64,000 bases of DNA from Glebionis coronaria (GCA_025667525.1 CM046882.1:502952792-503016791), one strand, 5' to 3'; shown: positions 35,650 through 49,439, numbered from the stretch's first letter. Numbers and translations: made by a program. The notes: generated by a model from the sequence alone, not told the origin.

Positions 35650-38600
35650 AGAGACAAATTTCAACAGCCTGCCAATGATAAGATAAGAAAATATTTTGGC
35701 AACCGATGAAATAGGTTCATGTAGGGTTAGATGATAATTAAGCCATATCACATACCGATGTTTCACTGTCAGTATGAGATCTACTAGTGTCGATAATTTT
35801 GCCACTACAGTCAAAATTTCTACCAGTAGGCACCCATTTAGAGGTGAATCTAGGGCTACTAGGCTTAGCAAGACTTTCTGTGGACCCTACATGCGTACTT
35901 TTTAGAACATACACCTTAGCCTTAGGAATGCGTTGTTGTTCACTGACTGACAGCTTGTCAATTCGAGTGTAACCACCATAATTCAACCCATTCATAGTCA
36001 AACCACAAGCATTGTGACTAAAAGTAAAGAAACATTTATTACATTTAGCACAAATAACTTCAGATTTTTCATTCCGAATAGAAAGCTTAAAGTCATTACA
36101 TTAAGATGATTTAGGTTTCTGATTATGATTAAAAAGCGTTAAATTCCTAGGGTGTTCTTCTACTTCCACATTATTGATCTTGGGGCGACTACTTCTAGAG
36201 GCAAAAGGGACCCTATCATTCCTTGTATTGCTCGTAGGCTGTGGCCTTCTGCTCTTAGTGTAGTTGTTTATTCCTGTAGAAGAAGACACGCGTCTATTAG
36301 AATTAACACTTTTTAAATCAATAACTTGTGGTTGAGTTATAGTGATCGGTTTTGTCCTAACGCTTGCTTTACGTTGTTTGCTAGGCACAGAGGAAGAACT
36401 AACACGAAAAATTCCGGGGGCAATCACAACAGTTTTCGTTCCAACAACCTTGGGAAAAGGTTTCACAGCAATACGAGTGGGTCCCGAGGTTGCTGGTTTC
36501 TGGATCATCGTATCCACAATCGAGCTAGGTTCAGAAGTCTTATCTTTTAACAAGGCCTTTAACTTACAGTTCTCACAGATTTTATCAATAAGTTTCTGAT
36601 AGACATACTTACTTTGTTCGACAGCCCGCTTATATGAAACAACAACAGATTCTAAATCTGCAATCTTAGCCTTAAGCTTCTGAACATTACCATCACTAGC
36701 ACTCTCTAACCCTGAGGAGGCCAAATTCGTTTCCATAACCCCTCCTAACTGAGCCTGCAACCGAGCGATAGTTTGTTGCATTTCATTGTAAGCTTTTTCA
36801 TACGAAATCTTGTCATATTTGCATTCATCACATTTTTTGATAAATTTATTCCAACGATCGGTGAATTCTTTATCCTTTTAATGACATAAGATTCCATTTT
36901 CTCTTTCATAAGATCAAGCTCAGTTTGAAGGTTTTTATTATTCAGCACAGAGGTACCTAACTCAACTGGGCTACTATCAACACAATCACTTGCTTTAGAG
37001 AGGCGGTCAAGATCGTTTTCCAAAACTTTGATTTTATCAAGAGATTCATCAGCTTCTTTCGCCAAAGATTTAAAGTCTTCAACAAAGTTGGCAAATTCTT
37101 TTAGAAAAGCGTTTTCCAAATTTCCTAACCGTGCATCAACTTGATTAATAACGTTTTGAAGAACTTTCTGAACCTCAATCTGAACAGGTGATGTAAAATT
37201 TCCTCCGGTGATTTTGGAATTAACAACACGTTTAAGAATGACAAAGTTATCTTTAAGCTCATTTAGAAATCGGCGTGTGATACTCGGTTTAGGAGGGTCA
37301 TCAGTCAATTCCTCACTTGGGAGCAAAAGCATTTCAGTACTCGTTTTAGATCGAACAAAAACAGTTGGAGGATTAATTTTCGGGTAATAAACGGGTGTCA
37401 CTTCTTTATCAAGCTTTTTCATTCTTAAGCGAGTCTCTACTGCAAGATCAGTCGTTTCCTCAGAATCATGCACACTAGGAGGATCATGCTCATCAAACAA
37501 GAGCACACTACCATTATATAAAGTTTCATTAATGGCCTGAACTTGCTTAAGATATCCGGGATTTGGAGGAAGAGGACAACCTAAAGCCAATTTTTATCTA
37601 GTGTAATTTATCTCATTCACTTTTGGTGCGAGCATATTTATCGTCTGCATAGTTTGGCCACGTTTTACTAAAAGGTTGTCTAATTCTCTAATCCTATCCT
37701 GCACTTTGCAAAAATCCTCAAGAAACCCATCTTCTCGAATTTTGAAATCATGTTTCAGCTTTTTTTCGTTCTTCTTTTAAATCCAAAATAATAGATTTTT
37801 CAGTTGAAAGCTGTTTATTAAGAGAGGTGATTTCATCATTCAATTCGCTTATCTTTTTAGCACTACTTAAGTGTAAGGCATTTAATTTCTTAGTTGTGCA
37901 TTTTTCTTGATAAACCGATGTAGCATGAGCGTGTTCAAGTTCCTTGATTTTAGTATGATGAATCTCAAAACTTTTCTCCCGTTCCTTATATCCCGCAAGC
38001 TCAGTGGTCAATTTGGCATTAGTTTCTCTAAACTTATTATTAACCACCATAGCATGATCTACATCCTTAGCAAGCTTATCAAATAGAGATTTATAATACG
38101 CATGTGTCTCATCAGGAAGGGTTGTAGGCTGGGCAACTTGATCCACACTAAGGTCCACACTGGGCTCATTCGAAATAATATTACTATTATTTGTTTGGTC
38201 CCTGTGTGTCTCAATGTAGGGCTCAAGCATCTCAGTATACTCTTCCTCCTGATTAGACATACAATATATATCATTATCATCAAAACTTGGGTGTACCTCA
38301 GAGGGGCCGTCTGAATCATAGACGGGAGCTCTGTCATCATGCATTCCTGAGGTTGATGCTTGCTGTAAGTTTGCCATCAAGATGTAGTTGGCATTCACCT
38401 CTTCCTCCTCGTCATATTCTACAGCATAAGCCATCAGATCAAATTCCTCAGCTTGAAGTGGAATCCTTGCCTCTTCTTTTTGTGCTATGAGAAGCTGAGT
38501 CTGAAGATAAGCAGCATCCCTCTTCTTTTTGGCTGTGCAATCTCGAGCATAATGACCAAATCCCCTGCTGTTGTAGCACTGAATCTGACAATTGTTGTTT

Positions 38601-39861
38601 CCATTTCCCGTACCAGTATTCTCAGCCCTTGCAGCCACAATGTTTCCCATCTGATTACCAACCGCTGGCACAACTATTAACCCATTCTGATTACCCACAT
38701 TTGGAACATTCGGATTCTAACCACGGATTTGTCCATACTGATTTGCTGCATTCCCAACATTCTGACCATATTGTAACCCCATGTTTCCAGCAGCTACCAA
38801 TTGGCGATCTTGATTCGCATTCATGAAAGGTTGAGCAATCTGCCTATTTCTAGTGTTCGAGGAGATTCTCTGATTGTTGTTGGTGGGGTTAATGGTAAAT
38901 TTGAATGCCTTTGCGAGAAGTGCAAGACCAGTATTAATCGCATGAGTAGGATCGGTGATGTCATCAAAACAGGCAATGGGTTGTTGTAAGTAGTTTACAG
39001 CAGTAGGAGGTTGATATCCATAAGAGGTGAGTTGTTGTTGTTGTTGTTGTGGCAGGAAGTTACTTGATGAGGGTTGATGGTAGGGTACCATGGGATATGA
39101 CATAGATGATGAGGAGTTTGCCATAAAAGCCAATGGATCTTGTGTCTTGGCACGTCTTTCTGCCCTAACTTCGTTAGCTTCATCTTGATTCATCTTCAAA
39201 TAGTCATATACTCTTGAGTGTAGTCCACGACATGAAGATCCTTGGTTTGATTGACAAGAGTGACATATCGTGACCATTCAGAAGGAAGATTATCAAGAAA
39301 TTTGATGTTGGCAGCAATTTGTGCAGGTTCATGTTTGTTTCTTCTAAGATGATTCATGAGGGTTGAAAACCGATGATAATAAGGTTCAATTTGTTCCCCT
39401 TCAATAGACGTAAATTTCTCCCATTCACGAAGCAACTTAGTTTCCTTTTCTTGTAAACCAATTTCACTGCCCTTCATCATTTTCTAAATCTTAAGCCACA
39501 TCTTGTGTGCGGTTTCACAACTATCGACAGCAGCATAAACATCTTCAGGAAGTACCATAAGAATGACTTGAATTGCTTGATCATCAGCTTCGAGTTGTTT
39601 GGATTTAGCTTCAGTTAATTCTTCATATGTTTGCTCATGACTAGAGTCAGCCACTGGGTTAGCATTCGTAGGGTCCCCAGGCACAATAATTGTTCTTCTA
39701 ACATACGGACCCTTTTGAATCGAGTTGGCAATCAACTTTCCCAAAGGTTTACATTTTGCATAACGAAGGAGACGACTAGCCCATGTAGTGTAGTTCTCCA
39801 TGGTAAGCATGGGTGGACGATTCTCAGTACCCGCAGCATAAATATCTTGTTGAGACGTCAT
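35650..39861 (-). pseudogene. Element H gag, long coiled-coil type, broken
   Basis: It starts near 39861 (MTSQQDIYAA) with a UBN2-type capsid (MENYTTWASRLLRYAK, then NKHEPAQIAANIKFLDNLP), a polyglutamine run near 39045, and the knuckle CYNSRGFGHYARDC at about 38545-38590, in which the second cysteine is serine. Long acidic and coiled-coil segments follow (38500-36100) and then a basic tail with FTSKWVPTGRNFDCSG before the protease. Breaks: a TAG near 39482, a frameshift near 39205, a TAG near 38715, a slip in an A7 run near 37760, a frameshift near 36890, and a TAA near 36102. Confidence 0.9.
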
Positions 39862-39869
39862 CGTAGAAG

Positions 39870-40806
39870 TGGTGTGAAAAACAGGATCTCAATTCGTAGA
39901 AAGCGTGTGATGATGTTGAAATTCCGAAACTTCCGATTTTTTTCTCAGTCCGACAAAACGATAAGCTGAAAAAATTGAGTATCGCCAAATTTTGAAATTG
40001 AGTACGTGATAGCCAAAAACTAGTAGGGAAAAAATTTGATTTTACTAGACCTAAAAATATTAACTCTTATTTTTTTATTTTTTTTTAATCTTCGTGTAAA
40101 CTATGCTCCAAGACAAGTCTAGATGGTGGCTAAGTCTAAAAAATACTTGAACAAGATTTAACAAAACAGATCGAAGACCCTGATCGTACTCAAGTGATCG
40201 TACTCAGATCGTACTCCTTGATCGCACCCAACGATCGTACTCCTTGATCGCACCCAACGATCGTACTCCTTGATCGCACCCAACGATCGTACTCCTTGAT
40301 CGCACCCAACGATCGTACTCCTTGATCGCACCCAGCGATCGTACTCCTTGATCGCACCCAACGATCGCAACGAGGGATCGTACTGGTGATCGTAATGAGT
40401 GATCGTACTCGTGATCGCAACGTGTGATCGTACTCGAGTGATCGTAGTCTAGGATCGCAACGAGTGATCGTACTCGTTGATCGTGACTTATGATCATACT
40501 TTGGGATCGCAGTTGTGATCGTAGGATGTGATCGTGACTTTGGATCGCAAGTAGAAGCCCCCAGGGTTTATGCGATCGCAACAATCAGATCGTACAAAGG
40601 AAACAAAGTTACCACTTTTCTCGTATAGAACAAGAACACCACAAGTTCGTGATTCGAAGCTTAAAAATGGATCAAACACCCAAAAATTTTGAGTTTTTAA
40701 CCAAAGCCATGAACTCAAATCACTACTACAACTACTTAGGAGAAATATGAATCACGAAACACAAGAAAGACACGGACAACACCCAATAGCAATCCACGAA
40801 TCCCTT
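39870..40806 (-). other. Leader of element H
   Basis: This stretch between gag and PBS has no gene. It is dominated by the 26-bp minisatellite at 40207-40362 and its degenerate extension to about 40580. Confidence 0.85.
40207..40362. repeat. 26-bp minisatellite, six units
   Basis: Six head-to-tail units of 26 bp (GATCGTACTCCTTGATCG then CACCCAAC) differ by a single base in the fifth. Degenerate GATCGYAAC-type copies continue to about 40580. Since 26 is not a multiple of three, all frames stay open and give repetitive false ORFs. Confidence 0.95.
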
Positions 40807-40820
40807 GGCGAATGATACCA
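40807..40820 (-). other. Primer-binding site of element H
   Basis: The minus strand reads TGGTATCATTCGCC, sharing TGGTATCA with the initiator-Met complement, two bases from the 5' LTR. Confidence 0.85.
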
Positions 40821-40822
40821 CT

Positions 40823-41194
40823 TGTAAGAGTGATACACACGACTTATAAGAACAAGAAATAGAGATGATGAAGAATAAGATTAAACCAAAAAAGAAAGAT
40901 TAGATTAAGAAGAATAAAAGAGAAAAACAAAGAGTTGTGATTTTCTAGTGAGAAAAAGTTATGAGGTTTCTCTCTCTACTAACAATCAAATGGAAAACAC
41001 ACACACAAATGAGGTGTCTTGGGTCTTTTATACTACACGTCTAGTGTATGGAAGGCTTTCCTCATTTGTGAGTTCGGGACTAATTCCCGTTACATACATA
41101 ACATTATGCTAGAACTCTCAACACCGTTAAGTAGCTTTTTCCACGAGTTTCGCAACGGTATATTATATGACCATCACTTTAAATACTTCTAACA
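40823..41194 (-). repeat. 5' LTR of element H
   Basis: Partner of 27672-28043, same length. It is followed on the right by the ATTTA duplication and the resumed RT frame of G. Confidence 0.95.
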
Positions 41195-42635
41195 ATTTAT
41201 AAGAAGAAAACCGACATGGATGGTGAAATACAATCCTATAAAGCACGTTTAGTAGCTAAAGGTTTTACTCAAACTTTTGGCATAGACTACGAGGAGACAT
41301 TTTTCTCCTGTAGCAGACTTACGAGCTATTAGGATTCTCATAGCTATAGCAGCATACTATGACTATGAGATATGGCAAATAGATGTTAAATTTGACTTCT
41401 TGAACGGTCGCTTAGATGAAGACATCTATATGCAACAACCGGAAGGGTACGTTGATCCTAAATATCCAAAGCGCGTATGCAAACTTCAAAGGTCTATTTA
41501 TGGTTTGAAGCAAGCATCACGTCAATGGAATAAGCGATTTGATGAAGAAATCAAAAAGTTCAGATTTATTCAAAATCGTGATGAGCCATGTGTATATCAC
41601 AAAGTTAGTGGGAGTAATGTAGTGTTCCTAATTTTATATGTCGATGACATATTAATCATGGGAAGTAACATTCCAAGACTTAAGGAAGTTAAGGATTATC
41701 TTGGTAAATGTTTTTCTATGAAGGATTTGGGAGATGCTGCATATATTCTGGGAATTAAAATCTATCGAGATAGGAGTAGGCGGTTAATTGGTCTTAGTCA
41801 AGATGCTTATATAGATAAGATATTGAAGAAGTATAACATGCATAACTCTAAGAAAGGTTTTCAACCGATGGAGGTTAAGCATGAATTAATTCATGAGAAA
41901 GATGCATCAACACCCGAAGAGGTGGCTTACATGCGAAAGGTGCCTTATGCTTCGGCTGTAGGATCTATCATGTATGTTGTAAGATGCACAAGGCCTGATG
42001 TGGCGTTTGCTCAGAACTTGGTCAGTAGATACTAACAGAATCCAGGAAAGTTCCACTAGACTGCTGTTAAGCATATTCTAAAGTATTTGAGAAGTACGAA
42101 AGATATGTTTGTGGTATTTGGGGGTAAACCAGACACAGAATTGAATGTAAAAGGGTTCTGTGATGCGTCCTGGCAATGTGATAAAGACGATACGAAGTCT
42201 CAGACGGGTTACGTGTTTGTCATCAATGGAGGAGTAGTTGACTGGAAGAGCAGTAAGCAGAAAACCATTGCTATGCATGCAACTCAATCCGAGTACATGG
42301 CCGCTTCAGAAGCTGCAATGGAAGCTGTTTGGATTAGGAAGTTTATTGGAGATCTTGGAATGATGTCTTCAATTAAAGAACCTATTGATATATATTGCGA
42401 AAATTCTGTTGCAATAATATTCGCCAATGACCCTGGAGTTATGAAAGGCGCCAGACACTTTAAACATAGATATCACTACGTTCGAGAACAAGTGGAAGCT
42501 CGAGAAATAAAATTAATAAAAGTTCACACAGATGATAATGTAGCTGATCCTTTTACTAAGGCTTTATCTAGGCCAAAGGTAGTTAAGCATGCCAAGGCTA
42601 TTGGGCTGCAACTAACTAGCGAATTCATGCAATAA
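41195..42635 (+). pseudogene. Element G, remaining RT and RNase H, broken
   Basis: RT resumes at KKKTDMDG and [19 protein letters not shown], then a one-base gain in a T run near 41302 shifts the frame. QIDVKFDFLNG carries the first RT aspartate and YVDD is at 41637-41648. Stops at 42034 (TAA for CAA) and 42057 (TAG for TGG) follow CTRPDVAFAQN. RNase H has GFCDASWQCDKDD and SEYMAASEA, but the usual YCDN is YCEN (codon 42399-42401), a conservative change of a catalytic acid. The reading ends at EFMQ with a stop at 42635. Confidence 0.92.
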
Positions 42636-42760
42636 ATCAGTTGATTAGTATTTGGATAAAGGATGTTAGACATTATTGAATTGATGAAATAAAGATTGGA
42701 TTTCGTTTATTTTTTGTTATTTGATTTTGTATCCTATTTTACATGTTTTAATCCATGAGC
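42636..42760 (+). other. Element G sequence after RNase H
   Basis: Non-coding 3' region of G up to the TGAGC duplication (42756-42760) at the insertion of L. It resumes at 52725. Confidence 0.8.
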
Positions 42761-45383
42761 TGTAACACCCTACTTGGATAAGTGGACCGTTACGTGTATT
42801 TATGGCGTGTCATCAAAGCATAAGGTAAATGTCCTAAAACATTAACTGACCATAAAGGAAATACCGGAATCGAACATCGGCAATCCAAACATAAGCCCAA
42901 AACATGAAAAATAAAATACTGAATGAAAGGACTAAACAATGTCCAAAAAAGCAGAATAATGTAAGAATGTATAAAGTAAGAAGTCTGGATAGCTTCCATC
43001 CAAATGCATATGCTCTTAGAACCCTAAAAGTGTCCTGGTGTACCTGCCGTTAGAACATGAAAGGAACTACGGCTGAGCATAACGCTCAGTGAACGGATAT
43101 AAAGCATGATAGGTAATATACTGAAAGAAACAGGCGATAGAATACTGAAGCTGTAAGACTGATATGTAACATGTGGTAGAACTCTGCATAAAATCTGAGA
43201 AACCTGGTTCATATATATTGATACTAAAATATAACTATTAATTCTGAAAACATGCAATTACTGTATTTTACTTGCTAGAGCTTATATAGGTCACGTGCTG
43301 TAACAACCGTGCATGAATAACTGGAGGGGTGACCTCGTCATGCTGTAGAGGGGTGACCTCTAAATAAATGTGCTGGGTGGAGGGATCAGCTCCAATGTGA
43401 AGGATGTAGAGCACACACCACATTCACCCTGATAATTTGTAACACATATAAGCCTAGGATGCATCCATACGCCCCACTAATAATACTGATAAAATGGCCA
43501 AGCTGAGCTGAGTGGGACGATGCAGGATATCACTCTCCTGCATGTGAGTCACGACACTGGTGCCTCTAGTGTCGTGGTTACGGTACCTCCATAACTAGTA
43601 CATAAACTGGTCGTGCTTGTATATAATGCTCAGGCAATTTATTTAGTTATTAACATGATTACTGATAAATTTAAACATATACTGGGGAAAACATTTGGCT
43701 GAAGACGGGGAATCCTAATCATGCATAAAGGAAAGTCCTTACTGAAAGGACGGAAAATCCGTACCTCATGTCCAATAATGAAGCTGCAGGATCGACTCTG
43801 ACTTCACGGATACTACATAAATAATGTACGCGAAAATAAGTTGACTGATGTTTATTTATTTTACTGCTTTTACTGTTTTCATTGGATTAAAATTATTCTT
43901 GAAATACTGATCGTATATAATCTGGTAAGTTCTGACTGTTCGTAAATATTACTGATTTAATGTATTCGGTATTTCTGATTATCGTAAAATGTATACCCCG
44001 GTATTACTATACATAGTAACTCGTTATTATTAAAAGTTTCATATCTTAAAATATTTCCAATTTAATATCTTTAAATAAAATTATTTATAAATCATAAGTT
44101 TTTAATAGGATAAAAATGAAAGCTAGAATTAATTTAATTTTATTAATTAGATAAACAAAATTGGATAATATAATTAATTTATTTATATAACTCATTTATA
44201 AATTAATTTACCAATTCAATTAATTCGTGGTTCCCACTGTTTTGTTTATTTTCCCACTGCCAAAGCAGTTTTCCCACTGCCAATGCAGTTTTCCCACTGC
44301 TAGTTCATGGTTCCCACTGTTTATATATTTTTCCCACTGTTTCCCAAACACCCCCTTATGGCGAGTAAACCCAAACACCCCCTGTTACGAAGCAAACACC
44401 CCTGATGGGGTTTCTTTTAGCTGCGGTCGCTGGACCAAACCCAAGCCGCCCCTGTGTGGGTCACGGCTGGGCAGAGAAGGAACCACCGAGACCTTATGGT
44501 CTCGGTTTTATGCATCAACACCCAAAACCCCGAACCCTTAATCATATAACCCCTGTTTGGGGTGGGTTTGGTTCGTGGTTGGCCAAAGAAAAAGGACACC
44601 ACGAGACTGTGTCTCATATGGGAATCAACACACGCCACCAAGACTGGTGGTTTCTTGGTTTTCGTGCAGCCATCCATTCCGACATCCCCTGTATGGATCG
44701 TGAATAAGCAAACAGAAAGAAAGAAAAATGCGAGTGGGATTACCTTGGTTTGCGTGAAAGGAGAGAAAGTAAAAATCAGACGACATCTTCTGTTTGTCTT
44801 TTTCTGTCGGCACTCACAAACCCTAATTCCTTTTCTTCTTTTTTTTTGTTCGCTGTATGTGTAAAAGGGGAAACCCCCGTTTCTTTTCTTTCTTTAGAAC
44901 CAAACGGGCCAAAGCCCAATTCTTTCCCTTTTTTTACCAAACGGCCAAAAGCCCTTTTCCACTTTTCTCTCTTTTTTTTTACACTTAAATGTCGTGAATA
45001 CTTGTTTTTATTTCTCGTGTCTTTGTTTCTGAATCGCGGTAATTATTTTTCGTGTAATAATACATACGTAATATATTCTGAAACTTAATAATTATTTTCT
45101 GAATAATTATTCATTTGTAATATTTAAATAAACTGAGACTACGCGTATTTACTATTAATGTTTAATTATTTTTGTAAAATAATAATTCGTCTGTAATATT
45201 TCTAAGACTAAATACTTCTTATCAGAATAAACTGTAATATTTATAGTATTTATATAAACCGGGATTGCGTATTTAATTTCTGCGTTTCTTTCTCTGTCTA
45301 ATAATTAATACTTATATAGTTTATCAAAAATTAAACTGCGTATTTAAATATTCTGATTTTTTTTTTTAAATACGGGTTTTACA
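42761..45383 (-). repeat. 3' LTR of element L
   Basis: On the minus strand it starts TGTAAAACCCGTATTT and ends GGGTGTTACA. It contains runs of TTCCCACTG words near 44230-44345 (plus strand). ORFs inside it (such as 44227-44541) recur in the other LTR and are not genes. Confidence 0.95.
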
Positions 45384-45475
45384 ATTCTTCCCCTCTAAAA
45401 ACAATAATTCGTCCCCGAATTAAAGATACGACCAACTGGGTTTTACAATTCTTCCCCTCTAAAAGGAAAAATTCG
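45374..45475. repeat. Duplicated LTR edge and polypurine tract in L
   Basis: GGGTTTTACAATTCTTCCCC occurs at about 45374 and again at about 45439, each followed by CTCTAAAA and an AATTCGTCC(C/T)CGAATT palindrome. A 65-bp step therefore repeats the last bases of the LTR plus the plus-strand primer tract. Confidence 0.9.
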
Positions 45476-48400
45476 TCCTCGAATTATCGGTAATTTAAGC
45501 CAATCGAAGTAAAAGCTGAAAGTATACGTAAGCTGAAAGACGTATAAGTTGAAAGGACACATATGTTGAAAGATCATGAAGGCTGAAAGGCATATAAGCT
45601 GAAGGATCATTCGTCCTTGATTTAGAACATAAAGCCGCTGAAAGGGTATAAACATGACATGACTGAAGTGAACATGGAACGTGACATAACTGAAAGAACT
45701 TAACTGGATTTATTGAAGGAAAGGGGGGTGAGAGGTCCGGATGGACTCCTCCGTTTCGATTAGCTTCCCGCTCGAAACAATTCCTTCAAGGGTCTAAACA
45801 TAATGAAAATCTTGGTCCTGATGACCCTGTCCTGACGATGCCGAATAGTTTCTGGTTCTATACTTAAGATAGATTTTCTGAATCTGAGTGAATAAGCTAT
45901 AGCATGTAGGATACATGAAGTGGTACGTATAATTATCCTGAAAAGATAACATTTATATCTCTGAGCAAGCTGCTGATAATATATATAGGGACGAACTACG
46001 TGAACAATTGTGAACATGCTAAGTGAGCAATTGTGAACGTGGTTCATAATTATATGAGGAGCGCTGGCATGGAATTAGAATATGATAAGTGAATCATACT
46101 GTGAACGTGATACTAGAACATATTACGAACGTATGCTGACTGAGGGATGAATGCCAAACGATACGGCCTGAGATGTGAAACGTCTGCCTGGTTATGGAAT
46201 AGTTGTGCTAAACTTGAGTCTGGTCTCTCAAACTTTCTGTAACCGTATTCGGTAATAAACTGAGAAACGTGTATCGTGAAATGGCACACGAACTTGAACG
46301 TGAACAATGTTATGAACACAAACGTGAGCTTAAATTATGAGATAGCATAAAAGATGAACTGAAACAGCATCATACCGCGAATGAGACGTAAACGTGAAAG
46401 TGAAAATAAACATGAATTTAAAGTGGGCGTAAACATACACTTGATCGTGAACATGAATTCTGTCTGATATGATGGTCAAAGGAATGCCTTAAATTCGTAC
46501 AATTTACTGCTGAATTTTAAAATTTTCTGCAGATCTGCTACTACGTGATCCTTTCGGATGAAAGAGACGCGCAGGCTGATTACATGGTTGTTGATAACTT
46601 AGATAGTATCATACTTTCTCTGAGTCTGTGGTAAAACTGATAACAATCTCCATGGAGTCTTGTCTCATTTCTGTTCAGAAATTTCTAAGGGTTGTAGTAA
46701 CTTACTAACATGACAACGTTCTATCTTGAACCTGCAGTAGGTCAGGCATCTAGATGTGAACATAGCTGCATTAATGTGTGATGCGGATTCTATCAAAGTG
46801 AACATTCTGGTAGAAATCTGCTTGAATAGTCATAAAACATTTTTAGTGAGAACTGTCGGCAATTTCTGTGGTAGTAGTCAATTGAGTTCTAGAAAATTGT
46901 ACTTCGTTCACATGCGTCAGTCGGGACCATCAGGTGATGGCCTTCACCTTCACAGCATTGTTTGAAACTTCTTTCTGCTAAGGTAGAATGCTCAGAAATG
47001 CCACCTTGTTCAATTAGAATTCATATCTAGAAAGCTGTATATAAAATTTTCTCCTATCGAAGATTCTATACAACTGTGAGAAGATGATTCTCGTGTTCTT
47101 CTCAAAAATTTTAGCAGATCAGAATGTGATCAATGAATATACTGACGATTTTGTCTGCGGAGTCGTAAAATAAAATTTATTCATAAATTTCATACTATAG
47201 CTGGGGCATTAGGGAGCCCAGTCGTATAGGTCAAAATTTTAGAGAGACTGTAACGTGTTCAACTGCAGTCTGGAAACATCATGTTCTTCTCTCACCACTG
47301 CTGGTGTCATGATCGCGAATTGTTCTGGAACTACTTAAGATATCGTAGCAGGTCAGGTAAACCTTCTATACGTGGAATGAATATCGATTAAGAATGGTGA
47401 TCTGGTAAATTTGTCGGTGGTCGATATATGATCTCACGTTACCTGCCTTCTTAATAGACAGAAACGGTGCACTTTCTGGTGGTGCGTTGGGCGAATAAGG
47501 CCTCGTTCTGGTAACTCTTGAAGCTAATGCTACAACTCTTTTAACTCAGCTGAAGTCCTGCGATAAAGAGTTCTAAAAATAGTTTCTGTCCTTGAGACAT
47601 GCTCGATGTTACTCTCTGCTTCGTGGTTAGGAAGGAATTTCTGGAAAACCTTCTGGAATGACATTTGGGAGCTTGGGATAATCTGATGATCATGAGTTTA
47701 AGGAATTTCAGAAGTCGCATCATAAATGGTGACTAGAAGTCTTCGCAATTATAAGATAATAATTCACGTGCTTGTAAAGCTGAAACAATTGGTACTGACT
47801 TTTCTGGCAGAAATAAAATGAATATGTTCAGGAGTTGATAAGACGGATCTTTTCTTAAACTAGAAGGAACATCTTTATAATTAAAGGTGATACTGTGGAG
47901 TCTTTCCTGGCTGGGAAGTAGGTAATACCTGGTTTAAGATAAAGCTGACATATGAATACGTGAAGTAAACGTGGCAGATTTTACTGAATTTATGTCGCCT
48001 GTAACTGCACGGAACGAACACTGCATGTCTAATCTGGACAATACTCCTGGGGTGGTGACTGAGTCTTTAATGGTTTGATTTATGCATTGCATGACAAAAC
48101 GCGTATACTCCCTTGGAGGGTACCCTGAATTTCTGAGGGCCTGGTTTAGCAAACATACAGAGTTATGAGTTCTGACTCGTACCTTGAGAAGATATTCGTA
48201 TGGCGTGCACCATGACTGGTGTCATGATGTGTGTCTTCCGAAATGATACCTGAGACCCATGTCTGATATCTTGATATGTGTTCTAGTGGGTGAATCTGGA
48301 CAAGGCTGAAAATATTTGGTAACTGCTAGGATTGGCGGACCGGTTAGACTACTGACCTCTTGTATTTCTGGTCACGTCCGTGCCGGAGTTCCGATGGTTA

Positions 48401-48894
48401 CTGACTGATTAATTATAAGTATGATGGTTGTCACTACTGCTTTGTCTGTCACTTTTCCGACGGTCGTTATCATGACCGTGATTCATGTAATTATTTCTGT
48501 TGAGTGGCCGGCTGGGTTCCAGTTCCCACTCTTCTGAATGAACGGTTAGTTGAGTGAAGTGTGACATTTAGCTGAGAAAGTAAAAGCGTGGAATAGAATG
48601 GTAGTGTCAGATGGTAGAAGTTTACTCTCGTCAGAAAGTTCAAATTTATAGTTTTCGTCCTTGTTCTGTAGAGTCTTCATAGTATAAACTGCATCAGCAT
48701 CTTGAGAAATCCCAAAGTATTAGCAGCATCAGCAATTGTGAGGTCTTCAAAGTGTTAGCGGCATCAGCATCTAGCAAAATCTTCAACTCACGAGCAGCAT
48801 CAGCACCTGGTAGAATATCGACAAGTGGAAACGCCTGAGATGATTGAGGATCGATTAGCAATATCCATTGAGTAGGGTACCTGGAGTACACCTG

Positions 48895-49036
48895 GACTAC
48901 TATACATGAAGTATAAAATGAATACTGCACATGAAGCATATTTGAGACACTGTACGTAAAGTACACATGAAATACTGTACATGGAGTATAACTGAGACAC
49001 TGTACATGGGGTACATATGGAATACTGTACATGGAG
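48895..49036. repeat. ACTGTACATGGAGTA short tandem repeat in L
   Basis: Six units of about 25 bp around GTACATGGAGTATA or close variants alternate between endings AATACT and GACACT, a two-unit higher-order pattern. A GCAGCATCAGCA repeat precedes it at about 48690-48810. Confidence 0.8.
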
Positions 49037-49439
49037 TTGGTGGAAATTTTATAGGATGATCGATACTGGTGTCGCTTGTCTGACATTATCAAAGAAATAA
49101 ATTGATTTAACGGTAGTAAAACTGAACTGAAACGATTAACATGATAGGCTGATAATTTCTGCGCAGACTTAATGTTGGTTGTATAGAGGCTAAAAGTATG
49201 ACTAAACGGAGTTTCATCAACATTTAGTATAAAGACATGGTTGTTAAAGACCAGAACATGATTTATCATGAAATAGTATTTTACTGTAATCCTTTTGTAT
49301 CTTAGCATGAAACATTATCATTCTGTTGAAAACATGATACTTGTAAGGAAACATGAAACTAAATCATCATGTAGATGGCATCAACGTGAGGGTATGCAAA
49401 TTTGACTGTCACAAGGAACATAAAAAGTCAAACCAACTG

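Larger units (their letters stand above)
27672..41194 (-). mobile_element. Copia element H, inserted in G RT
   Basis: LTRs of 372 bp (27672-28043 and 40823-41194) are flanked by ATTTA (27667-27671 and 41195-41199). The PBS TGGTATCATTCGCC is at 40807-40820 and the polypurine tract at 28044-28059, so it reads right to left. It contains gag, protease, integrase, RT and RNase H, all decayed, plus a 2.4-kb non-coding tail akin to A and C. Insert I (31585-33346) breaks RT. Ten or so LTR differences were counted (2.7 %). Confidence 0.95.

Noticed and set aside
38102..38826. Plus-strand ORFs of about 65-75 codons opposite H gag
   Set aside because: Complementary-strand shadows of a recognisable gag.
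40158..40584. Three overlapping minus-strand ORFs with repeated SLGAIKEYDRW
   Set aside because: They are products of a 26-bp minisatellite that leaves all frames open; not genes.
44227..45088. ORFs of about 100 codons within the L LTR, repeated at 51566-52428
   Set aside because: They lie in LTR sequence, overlap in several frames, have no domain, and differ between the two LTR copies by frame-altering changes.
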